DNA of 7,283 nucleotides from Actinomycetes bacterium. GTDB taxonomy: Bacteria > Actinomycetota > Acidimicrobiia > Acidimicrobiales > Acidimicrobiaceae. The stretch is from contig JAKBSX010000134.1 in assembly GCA_021844725.1 (NCBI GenBank), positions 1-7,283 on the forward strand. Direction: 5' to 3'. A program made the translations under genes and the position numbers. The notes beneath the pieces are model-generated. The model did not search any database, was not told where the DNA came from, and saw nothing but the letters and a program-made list of their open reading frames with translations. Numbering within the stretch: position 1 is the stretch's first letter; every line of letters starts with the position of its first letter. This document shows positions 1 to 6,320 of the stretch, piece after piece.

Positions 1-630
1 GCCACTAGTGAAGCTGAAATAGCAGGCGGCTCAGTGGTGCAACCGCCTGGAGACTCACTGGAACCTGGCTACAAACGAAGCGCGACTCTCCAAGATCCAG
101 ATGGAAACTTAGTAGAGCTAATCTGGTCGCCTGAAAAGGTAACTGACAAATACTCCGCTCCACTGGTTGCCCCTCGTAAGCTTGGACACGTGGTCCTCAA
201 CACCACCCAACCGGAAACCATGGAGAAATTTTATCGTCAGCTCGGATTTCGAGTCTCTGATCGTACAGCACGCGGAATGTCATTCATGCGGTGCAATACT
301 GATCACCATTCATTAGCCTTCAATCTCAGCTCTAAAACTGGGGTTCAGCACGTGGCCTACGATGTTGTGGAAATGGATAATGTAATGAAGGCCCTGGGAT
401 CTTTAACAAAATCCGGCTCTCGATGCCTATGGGGCCCTGGGCGCCATGGACCAGGCAACAACATTTTCACTTATTATAGCGATCCAGCAGGCCTGATAAT
501 CGAATATTACGCGGAGCTTGAGCAGGTTTCAGAGCCGGATGAAGATATCGAGACCAGATTCTGGGGACCTGAATGGCAAGGAGACTTATGGGGTACTGCT
601 GGGCCACCTCCAGATGCTTTTCGAAATTAG
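1..630 (+). CDS. Type I extradiol ring-cleavage dioxygenase (VOC fold), 5'-truncated
   Basis: This is the C-terminal part of an Fe(II)-dependent extradiol dioxygenase of the BphC/NahC type, which opens a catecholic ring next to its two hydroxyls. The frame is open from base 1, so the start lies off the left edge; the GTG codons at 34 and 37 are internal. Counting from base 1, 209 residues are visible: the end of the N-terminal VOC domain (DPDGNLVELIW, about 29-39) and the whole catalytic C-terminal domain. The metal ligands are His63 (LGHVV), His117 (GVQHVAYDV) and Glu168 (GLIIEYY). The second-shell residues His103, His149 and Tyr158 match His195, His241 and Tyr250 of BphC in spacing; the interval from His149 to Glu168 is 19 in both. 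The tail (WGTAGPPPDAF) is typical of the family. The adjoining hydratase-aldolase points to a bicyclic or polycyclic substrate such as a dihydroxynaphthalene, but the exact substrate is inferred. The family is near certain. Confidence 0.93.
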   Translation, partial: ATSEAEIAGGSVVQPPGDSLEPGYKRSATLQDPDGNLVELIWSPEKVTDKYSAPLVAPRKLGHVVLNTTQPETMEKFYRQLGFRVSDRTARGMSFMRCNTDHHSLAFNLSSKTGVQHVAYDVVEMDNVMKALGSLTKSGSRCLWGPGRHGPGNNIFTYYSDPAGLIIEYYAELEQVSEPDEDIETRFWGPEWQGDLWGTAGPPPDAFRN

Positions 631-636
631 AAGGGG
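629..636 (+). promoter_or_regulatory. Ribosome binding site that sets the hydratase-aldolase start
   Basis: AGAAGGGG overlaps the stop codon of the dioxygenase and sits 7 bases before ATG 644. The same frame is open back to an ATG at 518 inside the dioxygenase gene, but only the 644 start has this site, and it gives a family-sized protein beginning just before the conserved first strand. The placement suggests coupled translation of the two genes. Confidence 0.8.
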
Positions 637-643
637 CACATAC

Positions 644-1600
644 ATGCTAGCTGCTGATGATATACGAGGGATGTATGCGATTATTCCCACGCCTGCTTTA
701 CCTGGAGCTGACAGCTGGGATGCCTTGTCAACAGTAAACCTCCCCGAAACGTCCAGGCTTCTAAATTCTCTCATAGATGATGGTGCCGACGGGGTTATAG
801 CTCTTGGAACTACCGGTGAGTGTGCCACACTCACACGGTCGGAGTTCCAAAGTCTGGCCACGTGTATCGTAGAAACAGTAGATGGACGCATACCCACCTT
901 CATTGGTGCCACCGCGCTAGGCCTGCATGAGGTGGTAGCGCGCTTAAAATACCTGAAAGATCTTGGGGCAACAGGGAGTCTTTTGGGACTTCCCATGTGG
1001 CAACCTCTAACTACCGAGATGGCTGTTGATTACTATGCTACGATATCCCAGGCTTTCCCAAACTTCCCAATTATGGTTTACGCGAATGCACGTGCATTTC
1101 GCTACAATTTTCCTACAGAATTTTGGGAGCAGATTGCAAAGCATGCCCCAACTGTGGTGGCAGCAAAAGTGTCCAACTCTAGATTCCTAATTGAAAATAT
1201 TTCGGCATCTAACAACAGAATAAATTTCGTCCCCAGCGATATGACTGCCGAAGAATTTTTTAAACTCTCACCTACAACAACAACTGCTTGCTGGGCAACG
1301 GCAGCCTCGATGGGTCCGGCTCCGTGCATCAAACTTATGCGAGCGATTGAAATGGAGAATTCAGAAGAAATAAAACTAAGGTCAGGTGAAATTGCCTGGG
1401 CCAATGAACCTATAGCGCAGTTGATTCAACAGCCGGAGATCTTCGCGTCTTACAATATCCAAATCGAAAAAGTCCGAATCAACGCAGCAGGCTACTGTGA
1501 CGCCGGTCCAATACGGCCACCTTATTCACACTTACCGCCGGAATACCAACTAGCTGCAGAGGAATGCGGACGTAGATGGAAATCTCTATGCCAAAAGTAG
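644..1600 (+). CDS. Hydratase-aldolase of the NahE/PhdJ type (DHDPS superfamily)
   Basis: This is a class I (Schiff-base) aldolase of 318 residues, close to the usual length of about 320-335. It resembles trans-o-hydroxybenzylidenepyruvate hydratase-aldolase (NahE) and trans-2'-carboxybenzalpyruvate hydratase-aldolase (PhdJ), which hydrate and then split the side chain of a ring-cleavage product into an aromatic aldehyde and pyruvate. Visible motifs are AIIPTPA near the N-terminus, GTTGE at 55-59 followed by CATLT, the catalytic Tyr146 (IMVYANA), the Schiff-base Lys175 (VVAAKVS), Trp217 (ACWATAA) and Asn271 (SYNIQIEK). As I remember them, the NahE counterparts are Tyr155, Lys183, Trp224 and Asn281. 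The ending AAGYCDAGPIRPPY also matches that subgroup and not true DHDPS. The gene starts 13 bases after the extradiol dioxygenase, so the two very likely act one after the other in aromatic degradation. The real substrate may not be a naphthalene derivative; other bicyclic or lignin-like aryl compounds are possible. Confidence 0.88.
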   Translation: MLAADDIRGMYAIIPTPALPGADSWDALSTVNLPETSRLLNSLIDDGADGVIALGTTGECATLTRSEFQSLATCIVETVDGRIPTFIGATALGLHEVVARLKYLKDLGATGSLLGLPMWQPLTTEMAVDYYATISQAFPNFPIMVYANARAFRYNFPTEFWEQIAKHAPTVVAAKVSNSRFLIENISASNNRINFVPSDMTAEEFFKLSPTTTTACWATAASMGPAPCIKLMRAIEMENSEEIKLRSGEIAWANEPIAQLIQQPEIFASYNIQIEKVRINAAGYCDAGPIRPPYSHLPPEYQLAAEECGRRWKSLCQK

Positions 1601-1738
1601 TTCTCCCGCAAACCGCGCGAGCAATGCTGAAAATTGCACACCCTACCCAGATCTTGGATAGACAATATTTAGGATGCTTGAAATAAATTTAGCAGAGTAA
1701 CTAAATAAATCGACCTGTAACTACTTTGGATCCCTTAT

Positions 1739-2266
1739 CTACTGCGACTTGCTTTCCTCTCTAGGACCGGCACTTAGCCTCCAACCGAGTGACCATTCCT
1801 GCTCCGGCACTGTTCCGGCAGCGTCAGCAAATGTCCTGAGAGCATTCAGTACCGGTTCCCTCTCTAGTGGGGATATTCGAGACAGGATCTCTGAAAGTTC
1901 TTCCCGCCGCTTCTGTGTAACCTGGCTAATCAGATTGCGGCCAGACTGAGTCAATGAAACCTTGACCAGCCTCCTATCACTTGTCGACCTTTTACGGGTA
2001 ATAAGTCCTTTAGTCAATAAGCGGTCGCACATTCTGGTGGCAGTCGAAGGAATAACTCCAAGAATGTCAGCCAAATCTGCTACGAATTGAGGCCCTCTGG
2101 CTGCCAATTCCACCAGCACCCGATACTGGACCAATGTGACATCCTCTTCCAATTCATTGAGAGACCTGGCGGCTACAGCTACCAGAGCACGGCTTGCAGC
2201 TAAAACCGCATCAATCAATTCATCGTCTTCGGCTGAACCTGAATAGCTATTATTTGGCATCTGCAC
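1739..2266 (-). CDS. MarR-family transcriptional regulator
   Basis: This is a winged helix-turn-helix repressor of 175 residues, slightly longer than the usual 140-160. Helices for dimerisation lie at both ends. The DNA-binding core runs over about 43-115: the TLVQYRVLVELAARGP segment, the HTH with VADLADILGVIPSTATRMCDRL as recognition region (about 62-83), and a wing with the near-invariant Asp-Arg-Arg at 97-99 (STSDRRLVKVSLT). The 5' end is uncertain. The longest frame starts at GTG 2266, and ATG 2260 is two codons further in; neither has a clear Shine-Dalgarno, and a candidate promoter would make the transcript almost leaderless. The gene converges on the aromatic catabolic pair and diverges from the ClC gene. 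MarR proteins often bind phenolic compounds, so a link to the neighbouring ring-cleavage genes is attractive but unproven. Two palindromes over its own promoter suggest autoregulation. The ligand is unknown. Confidence 0.92.
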   Translation of the reverse strand: MQMPNNSYSGSAEDDELIDAVLAASRALVAVAARSLNELEEDVTLVQYRVLVELAARGPQFVADLADILGVIPSTATRMCDRLLTKGLITRKRSTSDRRLVKVSLTQSGRNLISQVTQKRREELSEILSRISPLEREPVLNALRTFADAAGTVPEQEWSLGWRLSAGPREESKSQ

Positions 2267-2270
2267 TCAT

Positions 2271-2298
2271 TGTATATGTATATACTTGCTATATGCAA
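2271..2298 (-). promoter_or_regulatory. Candidate marR promoter, near-leaderless
   Basis: On the minus strand TTGCAT (2298-2293) and TATACA (2276-2271) are separated by 16 bases and resemble sigma-70 -35 and -10 hexamers. The predicted transcription start, near 2264, falls between the GTG at 2266 and the ATG at 2260. This favours the ATG with almost no leader and would explain the missing ribosome binding site. It is a match by eye in AT-rich DNA, so it is tentative. Confidence 0.4.
2272..2285. promoter_or_regulatory. Palindrome, candidate MarR operator 1
   Basis: GTATAT-GT-ATATAC has perfect 6-bp arms and a 2-bp centre. It covers the candidate -10 of marR, just upstream of the marR start codon. 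The size and AT-rich character fit operators of MarR dimers. It shares the TATAT half-site core with the palindrome at 2289-2304. Assignment to this regulator is inference. Confidence 0.5.
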
Positions 2299-2304
2299 AT
2301 ATAG
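2289..2304. promoter_or_regulatory. Palindrome, candidate MarR operator 2
   Basis: CTATAT-GCAA-ATATAG has perfect 6-bp arms and a 4-bp centre, and it covers the candidate -35 of marR. Its centre is 18 bp from that of the palindrome at 2272-2285. Two related dyads over one promoter suggest autorepression, possibly with two dimers bound. Confidence 0.5.
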
Positions 2305-2370
2305 GAAGTATCCCGCTACATGTCTTTGTAAAAATTTACCAACAGTAGCTGTGTTTACCTTGAGGACAAT

Positions 2371-2420
2371 GAACGATGCAAACTTTGAGGAAATTTGAAA
2401 GATTCGCTATCGCATCGTTC
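2371..2420. repeat. Perfect 9-bp inverted repeat upstream of the ClC gene
   Basis: GAACGATGC at 2371-2379 is the exact reverse complement of GCATCGTTC at 2412-2420, with 32 bases between. The arm centres are 41 bp apart, close to four helical turns, so both arms would lie on the same face of the helix. The right arm falls where the -35 of a promoter using the TATAAA at 2439-2444 would be. It could be a pair of half-sites for a regulator of the ClC gene. A terminator is unlikely because no T tract follows. Confidence 0.5.
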
Positions 2421-2438
2421 CATAGATTGAGATCTGCC

Positions 2439-2444
2439 TATAAA
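2439..2444 (+). promoter_or_regulatory. Candidate -10 element for the ClC gene
   Basis: TATAAA lies 26 bases before ATG 2471 and would start transcription near 2451, leaving a leader of about 20 bases. No good -35 hexamer is visible at a spacing of 16-18 (the bases there are close to CGTTCC), so activation by a bound factor or another promoter is possible. Confidence 0.35.
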
Positions 2445-2456
2445 AAATGCGTGGAC

Positions 2457-2470
2457 TGGGCTGAAGCCCA
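2457..2470 (+). other. Short hairpin directly before the ClC start codon
   Basis: TGGGCTGAAGCCCA can fold as a 5-bp GC-rich stem with a TGAA loop and ends one base before ATG 2471. It occupies the space where a Shine-Dalgarno should be. It may limit initiation at 2471, may belong to an unusual start, or may mean that translation begins downstream (ATG 2585). Confidence 0.45.
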
Positions 2471-4576
2471 ATGAGTCCCAATTCCTCCGGTGGTGATGGA
2501 CAACTAAGCAAAAAGAAAGAACCTGAGTCCGGGGTTTCCGGTTCTAAAAACTTTTTCAATGCTGCTTCAAAAAAGATCAAGTCGATGTCATATCTTTCGA
2601 AATGGCTGATCATGGCGTCGATAATAGGGATAATTGCCGGATTTGGAGCAGTCGTATTTTATGAAGCACTTAGTTTAGCAACGCATTTCTTTCTTACTAT
2701 TTTGGCAGGATACACGGTTCCAACTCCAGCCGGAGAAGGCAACATTGCCGGCTCGGCTCACTATATACGAGCCTGGGCGATTCCACTTGTGGTAGTCCTA
2801 GGTGGACTTCTATCTGGGTTCATCGTGTTCACCTGGGCCCCCGAGGCCGAGGGACATGGAACAGACGCTGCAATTGACGCGGTGCATCACAATCCAAGAA
2901 AAATACGCCTTAGAGCAGTTGTGGTCAAGATAATTGCGTCTGCCATTACCATCGGTTCCGGTGGTTCAGGCGGTAGGGAAGGTCCAACTGCTCAGATCAG
3001 CGCAGGATTTGGCTCCCTCCTTGCCAGGATACTTGACCTTTCTCCTGAAGACGGGAGAATAGCCGTTTCAGTTGGAATCGGTTCCGGAATTGGGGCGATC
3101 TTCAGCGCCCCCCTCGGAGGAGCTGTCCTGGCCGCAGATATTGTTTACAGAGAGGACTTCGCCTTTGAGGCCCTGTTACCGGGAACTCTGGCATCGATAA
3201 TTGCTTTTGCGATCTTCGGAGCATTCTACGGATACGAGCCCCTATTTCACATACCGGGAAATGTCAGCTTTAGCCAACCTATACAACTGCTGTGGTTTGC
3301 AATATTGGGACTCGTTGCTGGAGGAATGGGCCTTCTTTACTCCAAATCATTTTATGGAGTTGTCGATCTCAGCAGGAAGCTGCCATTCACTAAAAAACTC
3401 CGACCTGCAGTCGGTGCTCTGCTGACAGGCCTGATCGCGCTATGGCTACCCGAAGTTTTAGGCACTGGTTACGGTTGGGTGCAAAAGGGTCTTTCATCTG
3501 AGCTTGCGCACCTTCCCCTTTACATAATTCTCTTGCTACCGTTTGCAAGAATTGCTGCCACCTCTTTTTCAATTGGCTCAGGTGGTTCCGGAGGCGTATT
3601 TGGACCTGGAATGGTAATCGGCTCCTTCACCGGTTTGGCCATGTGGGACGTTCTCAAATCCTGGGCACCTGGTGTAGGACATAGCCCTGTGGCATTCATA
3701 GTGGTAGGAATGATGGCAGTTTTCGGAAGCATATCACGTGCTCCAATTGCTGTGATGCTAATGGTAGCGGAGATGACCGGTAATATCTCGCTTTTAGCTC
3801 CAGCAATGGCAGCAGTAGCCATTGCCTGGTTCATCGCCAGCAGGTCTGACGATAGCATTTACAGATCACAGCTACGATCAAAGGCTGACTCTCCGGCAAG
3901 ACAGTTGAGCTTTGGACTTCCCTTGCTAACCTCACTTAAAGTAGCTGACGTGTTCAATCCCCCGGCACTTACCCTGAAGAGCGGAGAGGACGCCAGGCAA
4001 GCTCTGCAGTCACTTGAAAAAAGTTCGCTTCCTGGTGCTCCGGTGATAGATTCAGAAGGCAAGCTGCTTGGCGTAGTGAGACATGAACGACTGGTAGAAG
4101 TAATTGAAGCCAACCCTGAAGCCACGGTTTCAGACGCAATCGATCCGTCGCATACCTCTCTGCCCATTACCTCCAAACTGGATGAAAGTTTGGAGCTTCT
4201 CCTACAATCTGCCACCACTTGGGTGCCGGTGGTAAATGCAGACACCAAGCTGCTTGGGATACTTTCATTCAGTGATTTGGTGCGGGGTTACAATAAGGTA
4301 CTTGACTCTAAGGCAGGTTATGTGTATGACATAACTCCACGAGCATATGCTATGGAACAACGAGTTCAACCTGGATCGCCAGTAGCCGGGAAGAAACTAC
4401 GTGATGCCGGTCTTCCAAGTGGATGCGTGGTTATCTGGGTCCAGCACCTGGGAATGAGATCGTTTGCTACCGGATCAACGGAAATCTATGAAGGCGACCT
4501 AATGAATGTGATCATATCAGCAAATCAGGCTGAGGAATTCCACAGAATTCTTGGCGGCAATAATCAACCCACCTGA
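2471..4576 (+). CDS. ClC-family chloride channel or H+/anion antiporter with CBS pair and TrkA_C domain
   Basis: This is an integral membrane anion transporter of 701 residues. A polar, Lys/Ser-rich N-terminus (1-40) precedes the ClC membrane domain (about 42-465). The gating-glutamate motif GREGP is at 168-172 (Glu170), the anion-binding GGVFGP at 374-379 (Phe377), and the pore tyrosine Tyr464 sits in DSIYRSQL. The first selectivity motif, normally GSGIP, reads GHGTD at 128-132. The position of the E. coli internal proton glutamate (Glu203) appears to be Ile224, next to Asp223, so coupling to protons cannot be assumed. A CBS pair follows (about 489-545 and 553-610), then a TrkA_C/RCK_C domain (about 625-697, GSPVAGKKLRDAGLPSG and EGDLMNVII). 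These cytoplasmic domains suggest gating by a nucleotide or other small ligand. The start is uncertain: no Shine-Dalgarno precedes ATG 2471, and ATG 2585 (Met39) would still give the complete membrane domain. Confidence 0.93.
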   Translation: MSPNSSGGDGQLSKKKEPESGVSGSKNFFNAASKKIKSMSYLSKWLIMASIIGIIAGFGAVVFYEALSLATHFFLTILAGYTVPTPAGEGNIAGSAHYIRAWAIPLVVVLGGLLSGFIVFTWAPEAEGHGTDAAIDAVHHNPRKIRLRAVVVKIIASAITIGSGGSGGREGPTAQISAGFGSLLARILDLSPEDGRIAVSVGIGSGIGAIFSAPLGGAVLAADIVYREDFAFEALLPGTLASIIAFAIFGAFYGYEPLFHIPGNVSFSQPIQLLWFAILGLVAGGMGLLYSKSFYGVVDLSRKLPFTKKLRPAVGALLTGLIALWLPEVLGTGYGWVQKGLSSELAHLPLYIILLLPFARIAATSFSIGSGGSGGVFGPGMVIGSFTGLAMWDVLKSWAPGVGHSPVAFIVVGMMAVFGSISRAPIAVMLMVAEMTGNISLLAPAMAAVAIAWFIASRSDDSIYRSQLRSKADSPARQLSFGLPLLTSLKVADVFNPPALTLKSGEDARQALQSLEKSSLPGAPVIDSEGKLLGVVRHERLVEVIEANPEATVSDAIDPSHTSLPITSKLDESLELLLQSATTWVPVVNADTKLLGILSFSDLVRGYNKVLDSKAGYVYDITPRAYAMEQRVQPGSPVAGKKLRDAGLPSGCVVIWVQHLGMRSFATGSTEIYEGDLMNVIISANQAEEFHRILGGNNQPT

Positions 4577-4634
4577 ACGACCTGCCTCGCACGAGCTGCC
4601 TGCCTCTAAATAAGTTGCGAAACATCGTAGGTGA

Positions 4635-4662
4635 GGTACCCATAGGTACCCAAGACTTTATT
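4635..4662 (+). terminator. Possible terminator of the ClC gene
   Basis: GGTACC-CATA-GGTACC (4635-4650) forms a 6-bp stem with a 4-base loop. A T-rich run (CTTTATTTAT) begins 6 bases later. The stem is short and the T tract is displaced and broken, so this would be a weak intrinsic terminator at best. Confidence 0.3.
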
Positions 4663-4664
4663 TA

Positions 4665-4686
4665 TAAATAACCAGTTCGCAGAACT
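4665..4686 (-). terminator. Possible terminator of the MutS-like operon
   Basis: Read on the minus strand, AGTTC-TGC-GAACT (4686-4674) forms a 5-bp stem and is followed by GGTTATTTA, a loose T-rich stretch. It lies about 120 bases beyond the stop codon of the operon. The stem is short, so support is weak. Confidence 0.25.
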
Positions 4687-4808
4687 ATTATCAAAATGTT
4701 TTAGGAGATAATCCTGGGTTTTTCATAAACGTGCGAAAGTCCGCGTTTTCAGCTGCCCAAATCTCAACTGCCGGCAGGTGGAATAATAAACTGATTCGAT
4801 AACGCAAG

Positions 4809-6320
4809 TTATAGCTTGACCCCAAATACCTGTTGATAAATATCAGAGCCAAATACGGTTGAAAGCGGCTCACCGTCAACCAGCTTGAAAGGCCGGGTTC
4901 CATCTTCATTTCTTTCGGCTCGTAGAAAAACTGCGTCAGACCTGTTATTGCGCTTAAATGACGACGCTAGATCGTAAAAGTGCGTAACAAAAAATATTTT
5001 TATACAGTCTTCTCGCATTGCCTTCACAATCTGCCTGGCAATCTCCGAACCCTCTTTTTCATTTGTGGACGAAAAGGACTCATTTAGTAAGAGCATGGAA
5101 TTGGAAGAGATATTATCCACAATTACTTTCATCCTCGCCAGTTCCTCTTCCAATTTCCCGCTTTTCATTTCGGAATCCTCTTCCCTCTTGAAATGAGTGA
5201 AAATGGATTCCACTATGTCAGCGTTATACGAAACTGCCGGCACGAACATTCCAGCTTGCATCATTATTTGCGCTAAGCCGACACTGCGCAAGAAGGTGGA
5301 TTTACCACCCCGGTTAGCCCCAGTTATTACAATCAATCCCCTGGAGTCAGCTATGACATCGTTACCGACACATTTGGCTTTAAGCCGAAGTGACAGCGAG
5401 GCATCATACAACCCCTCAACTCTAAAAGTTCCCGCTCCTATCGGTTTTGGATCCGGAAAACAAACGGGTTCGCCTTTTTCAGTCAATTCACGGTAGAGGT
5501 TTGTACAACCGAGATAGAAACTTAGCTCAAAGCGTAGATTTTCAAAATAACTGAGAATATGGTCAGCCGACTTAGCCACCGCATTTGCTGCTGCATTTAT
5601 GCCCCTGCCCCTGAGTTCTTCCAGAGCTTTGAACCCGGCTTCATCTCGATCCGGTATCACTATGGTATTTACCGAATGCCTATGGGGAAAGATCTTTTTA
5701 ATTCGAGATGGTTTATCGATCTGATGCTTGTGAAGTCTGTAGTCCCGGCCCTTATTGCCTTCGCCAAGCGCAGCTGAGATCAATACACCGTCGCTAAACC
5801 TAAGTTGCCGCAGATGCTGATTAATAGTATCCAGATACTGCTGCGTAAGCTCCTTCATAATTTGAGAGTAAAAATATGCGAAACCTTGCGAATTAAACTT
5901 TGAACTATTGGTGTTTGCAAACTTATACAGTTGAATCAATCTATCCGACAAAAATTTCAGCTGCTGAAGGGCCCTGTGCAGGGTAATTTCAGGATTTTGC
6001 TTACTAAAATATCCAATTCCGAGGAAACTGACCTTACTGACTCCCTGCAAAGTCTCACGGACACTCTGATATAACTCCCGAATCGTATCTTCGTGAGCCA
6101 GCACCTCCTTGAGAATCTCCTGGCGATATTTGATCTGAGCCGGAGACTTCAAGGACTGCATCAATACTTTCTTGACCGTCTCCAAGGTGTAGTCATCGCC
6201 CCGTGACATTATCGACAAGATCTGGCCAAACTCCAGGTCTTGGACCAAATCATCGAAATTTACCGGGGGCGGTGCACTACGGTCAAAGTCTCCGTTCTGA
6301 AAGAGAAGATTAGCTTTCAT
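4809..6320 (-). CDS. MutS-family ATPase without mismatch-recognition domains (keeps H-loop His)
   Basis: This 503-residue protein has a MutS core-like helical region (about 20-300) and a C-terminal MutS domain V ATPase (about 305-490). Against about 850 residues for MutS, it lacks the mismatch-binding and connector domains, and it has no Smr nuclease domain as MutS2 does. Walker A is GANRGGKST at 334-342 (Lys340). Walker B ends in Asn413-Glu414 (LLLNESFSST) where MutS has Asp-Glu, and the signature region reads SGKLEEELARM where MutS has G-x-S-T. The H-loop His447 is intact (VTHF). From memory, NESF, FTHFxREED and GSEIARQIV are conserved across a widespread but functionally uncharacterised family usually labelled DNA mismatch repair protein MutS. 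The start ATG 6320 has a good ribosome binding site and overlaps the end of the upstream paralogue by 11 bases. A role in DNA binding or repair is inferred from the fold only; do not name it mutS. Confidence 0.88.
   Translation of the reverse strand: MKANLLFQNGDFDRSAPPPVNFDDLVQDLEFGQILSIMSRGDDYTLETVKKVLMQSLKSPAQIKYRQEILKEVLAHEDTIRELYQSVRETLQGVSKVSFLGIGYFSKQNPEITLHRALQQLKFLSDRLIQLYKFANTNSSKFNSQGFAYFYSQIMKELTQQYLDTINQHLRQLRFSDGVLISAALGEGNKGRDYRLHKHQIDKPSRIKKIFPHRHSVNTIVIPDRDEAGFKALEELRGRGINAAANAVAKSADHILSYFENLRFELSFYLGCTNLYRELTEKGEPVCFPDPKPIGAGTFRVEGLYDASLSLRLKAKCVGNDVIADSRGLIVITGANRGGKSTFLRSVGLAQIMMQAGMFVPAVSYNADIVESIFTHFKREEDSEMKSGKLEEELARMKVIVDNISSNSMLLLNESFSSTNEKEGSEIARQIVKAMREDCIKIFFVTHFYDLASSFKRNNRSDAVFLRAERNEDGTRPFKLVDGEPLSTVFGSDIYQQVFGVKL

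Larger units (their letters stand above)
4577..4808. other. Convergent intergenic spacer with clustered dyads
   Basis: This non-coding gap separates the ends of the ClC gene and the MutS-like operon. It contains a GGTACC hairpin that is also a 9-bp direct repeat (4634-4652), a perfect 14-bp palindrome TTATTTATAAATAA (4658-4671), a 5-bp hairpin AGTTC-GCA-GAACT (4674-4686) and a 10-bp palindrome CTGCCGGCAG (4768-4777). No gene is evident; the short minus-strand frame that crosses it reads out of frame through the end of the MutS-like gene. A bidirectional termination zone is the likeliest role. Confidence 0.5.

Noticed and set aside
518..643. Longer N-terminus for the hydratase-aldolase from the ATG at 518
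   Set aside because: It would overlap the dioxygenase gene by more than 100 bases and add 42 residues unlike the family. ATG 644 has a clear ribosome binding site at 629-636.
586..996. 136-codon minus-strand reading frame
   Set aside because: It lies opposite the aldolase gene, whose conserved residues prove the + strand frame, and it resembles no family I know.
1594..1727. 9-bp inverted repeat AAAGTAGTT (1594-1602) and AACTACTTT (1719-1727)
   Set aside because: The arms are 116 bases apart and AT-rich, with one arm inside the aldolase stop region. Chance is likely, and it does not make a credible terminator.
4768..4777. Palindrome CTGCCGGCAG as a terminator or operator
   Set aside because: It has no loop, no T tract and no nearby promoter. 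A 10-bp palindrome can arise by chance in several kilobases.
4691..4909. 72-codon minus-strand reading frame across the convergent spacer
   Set aside because: It overlaps the 3' end of the MutS-like gene in another frame, has no ribosome site and has no recognisable domain.
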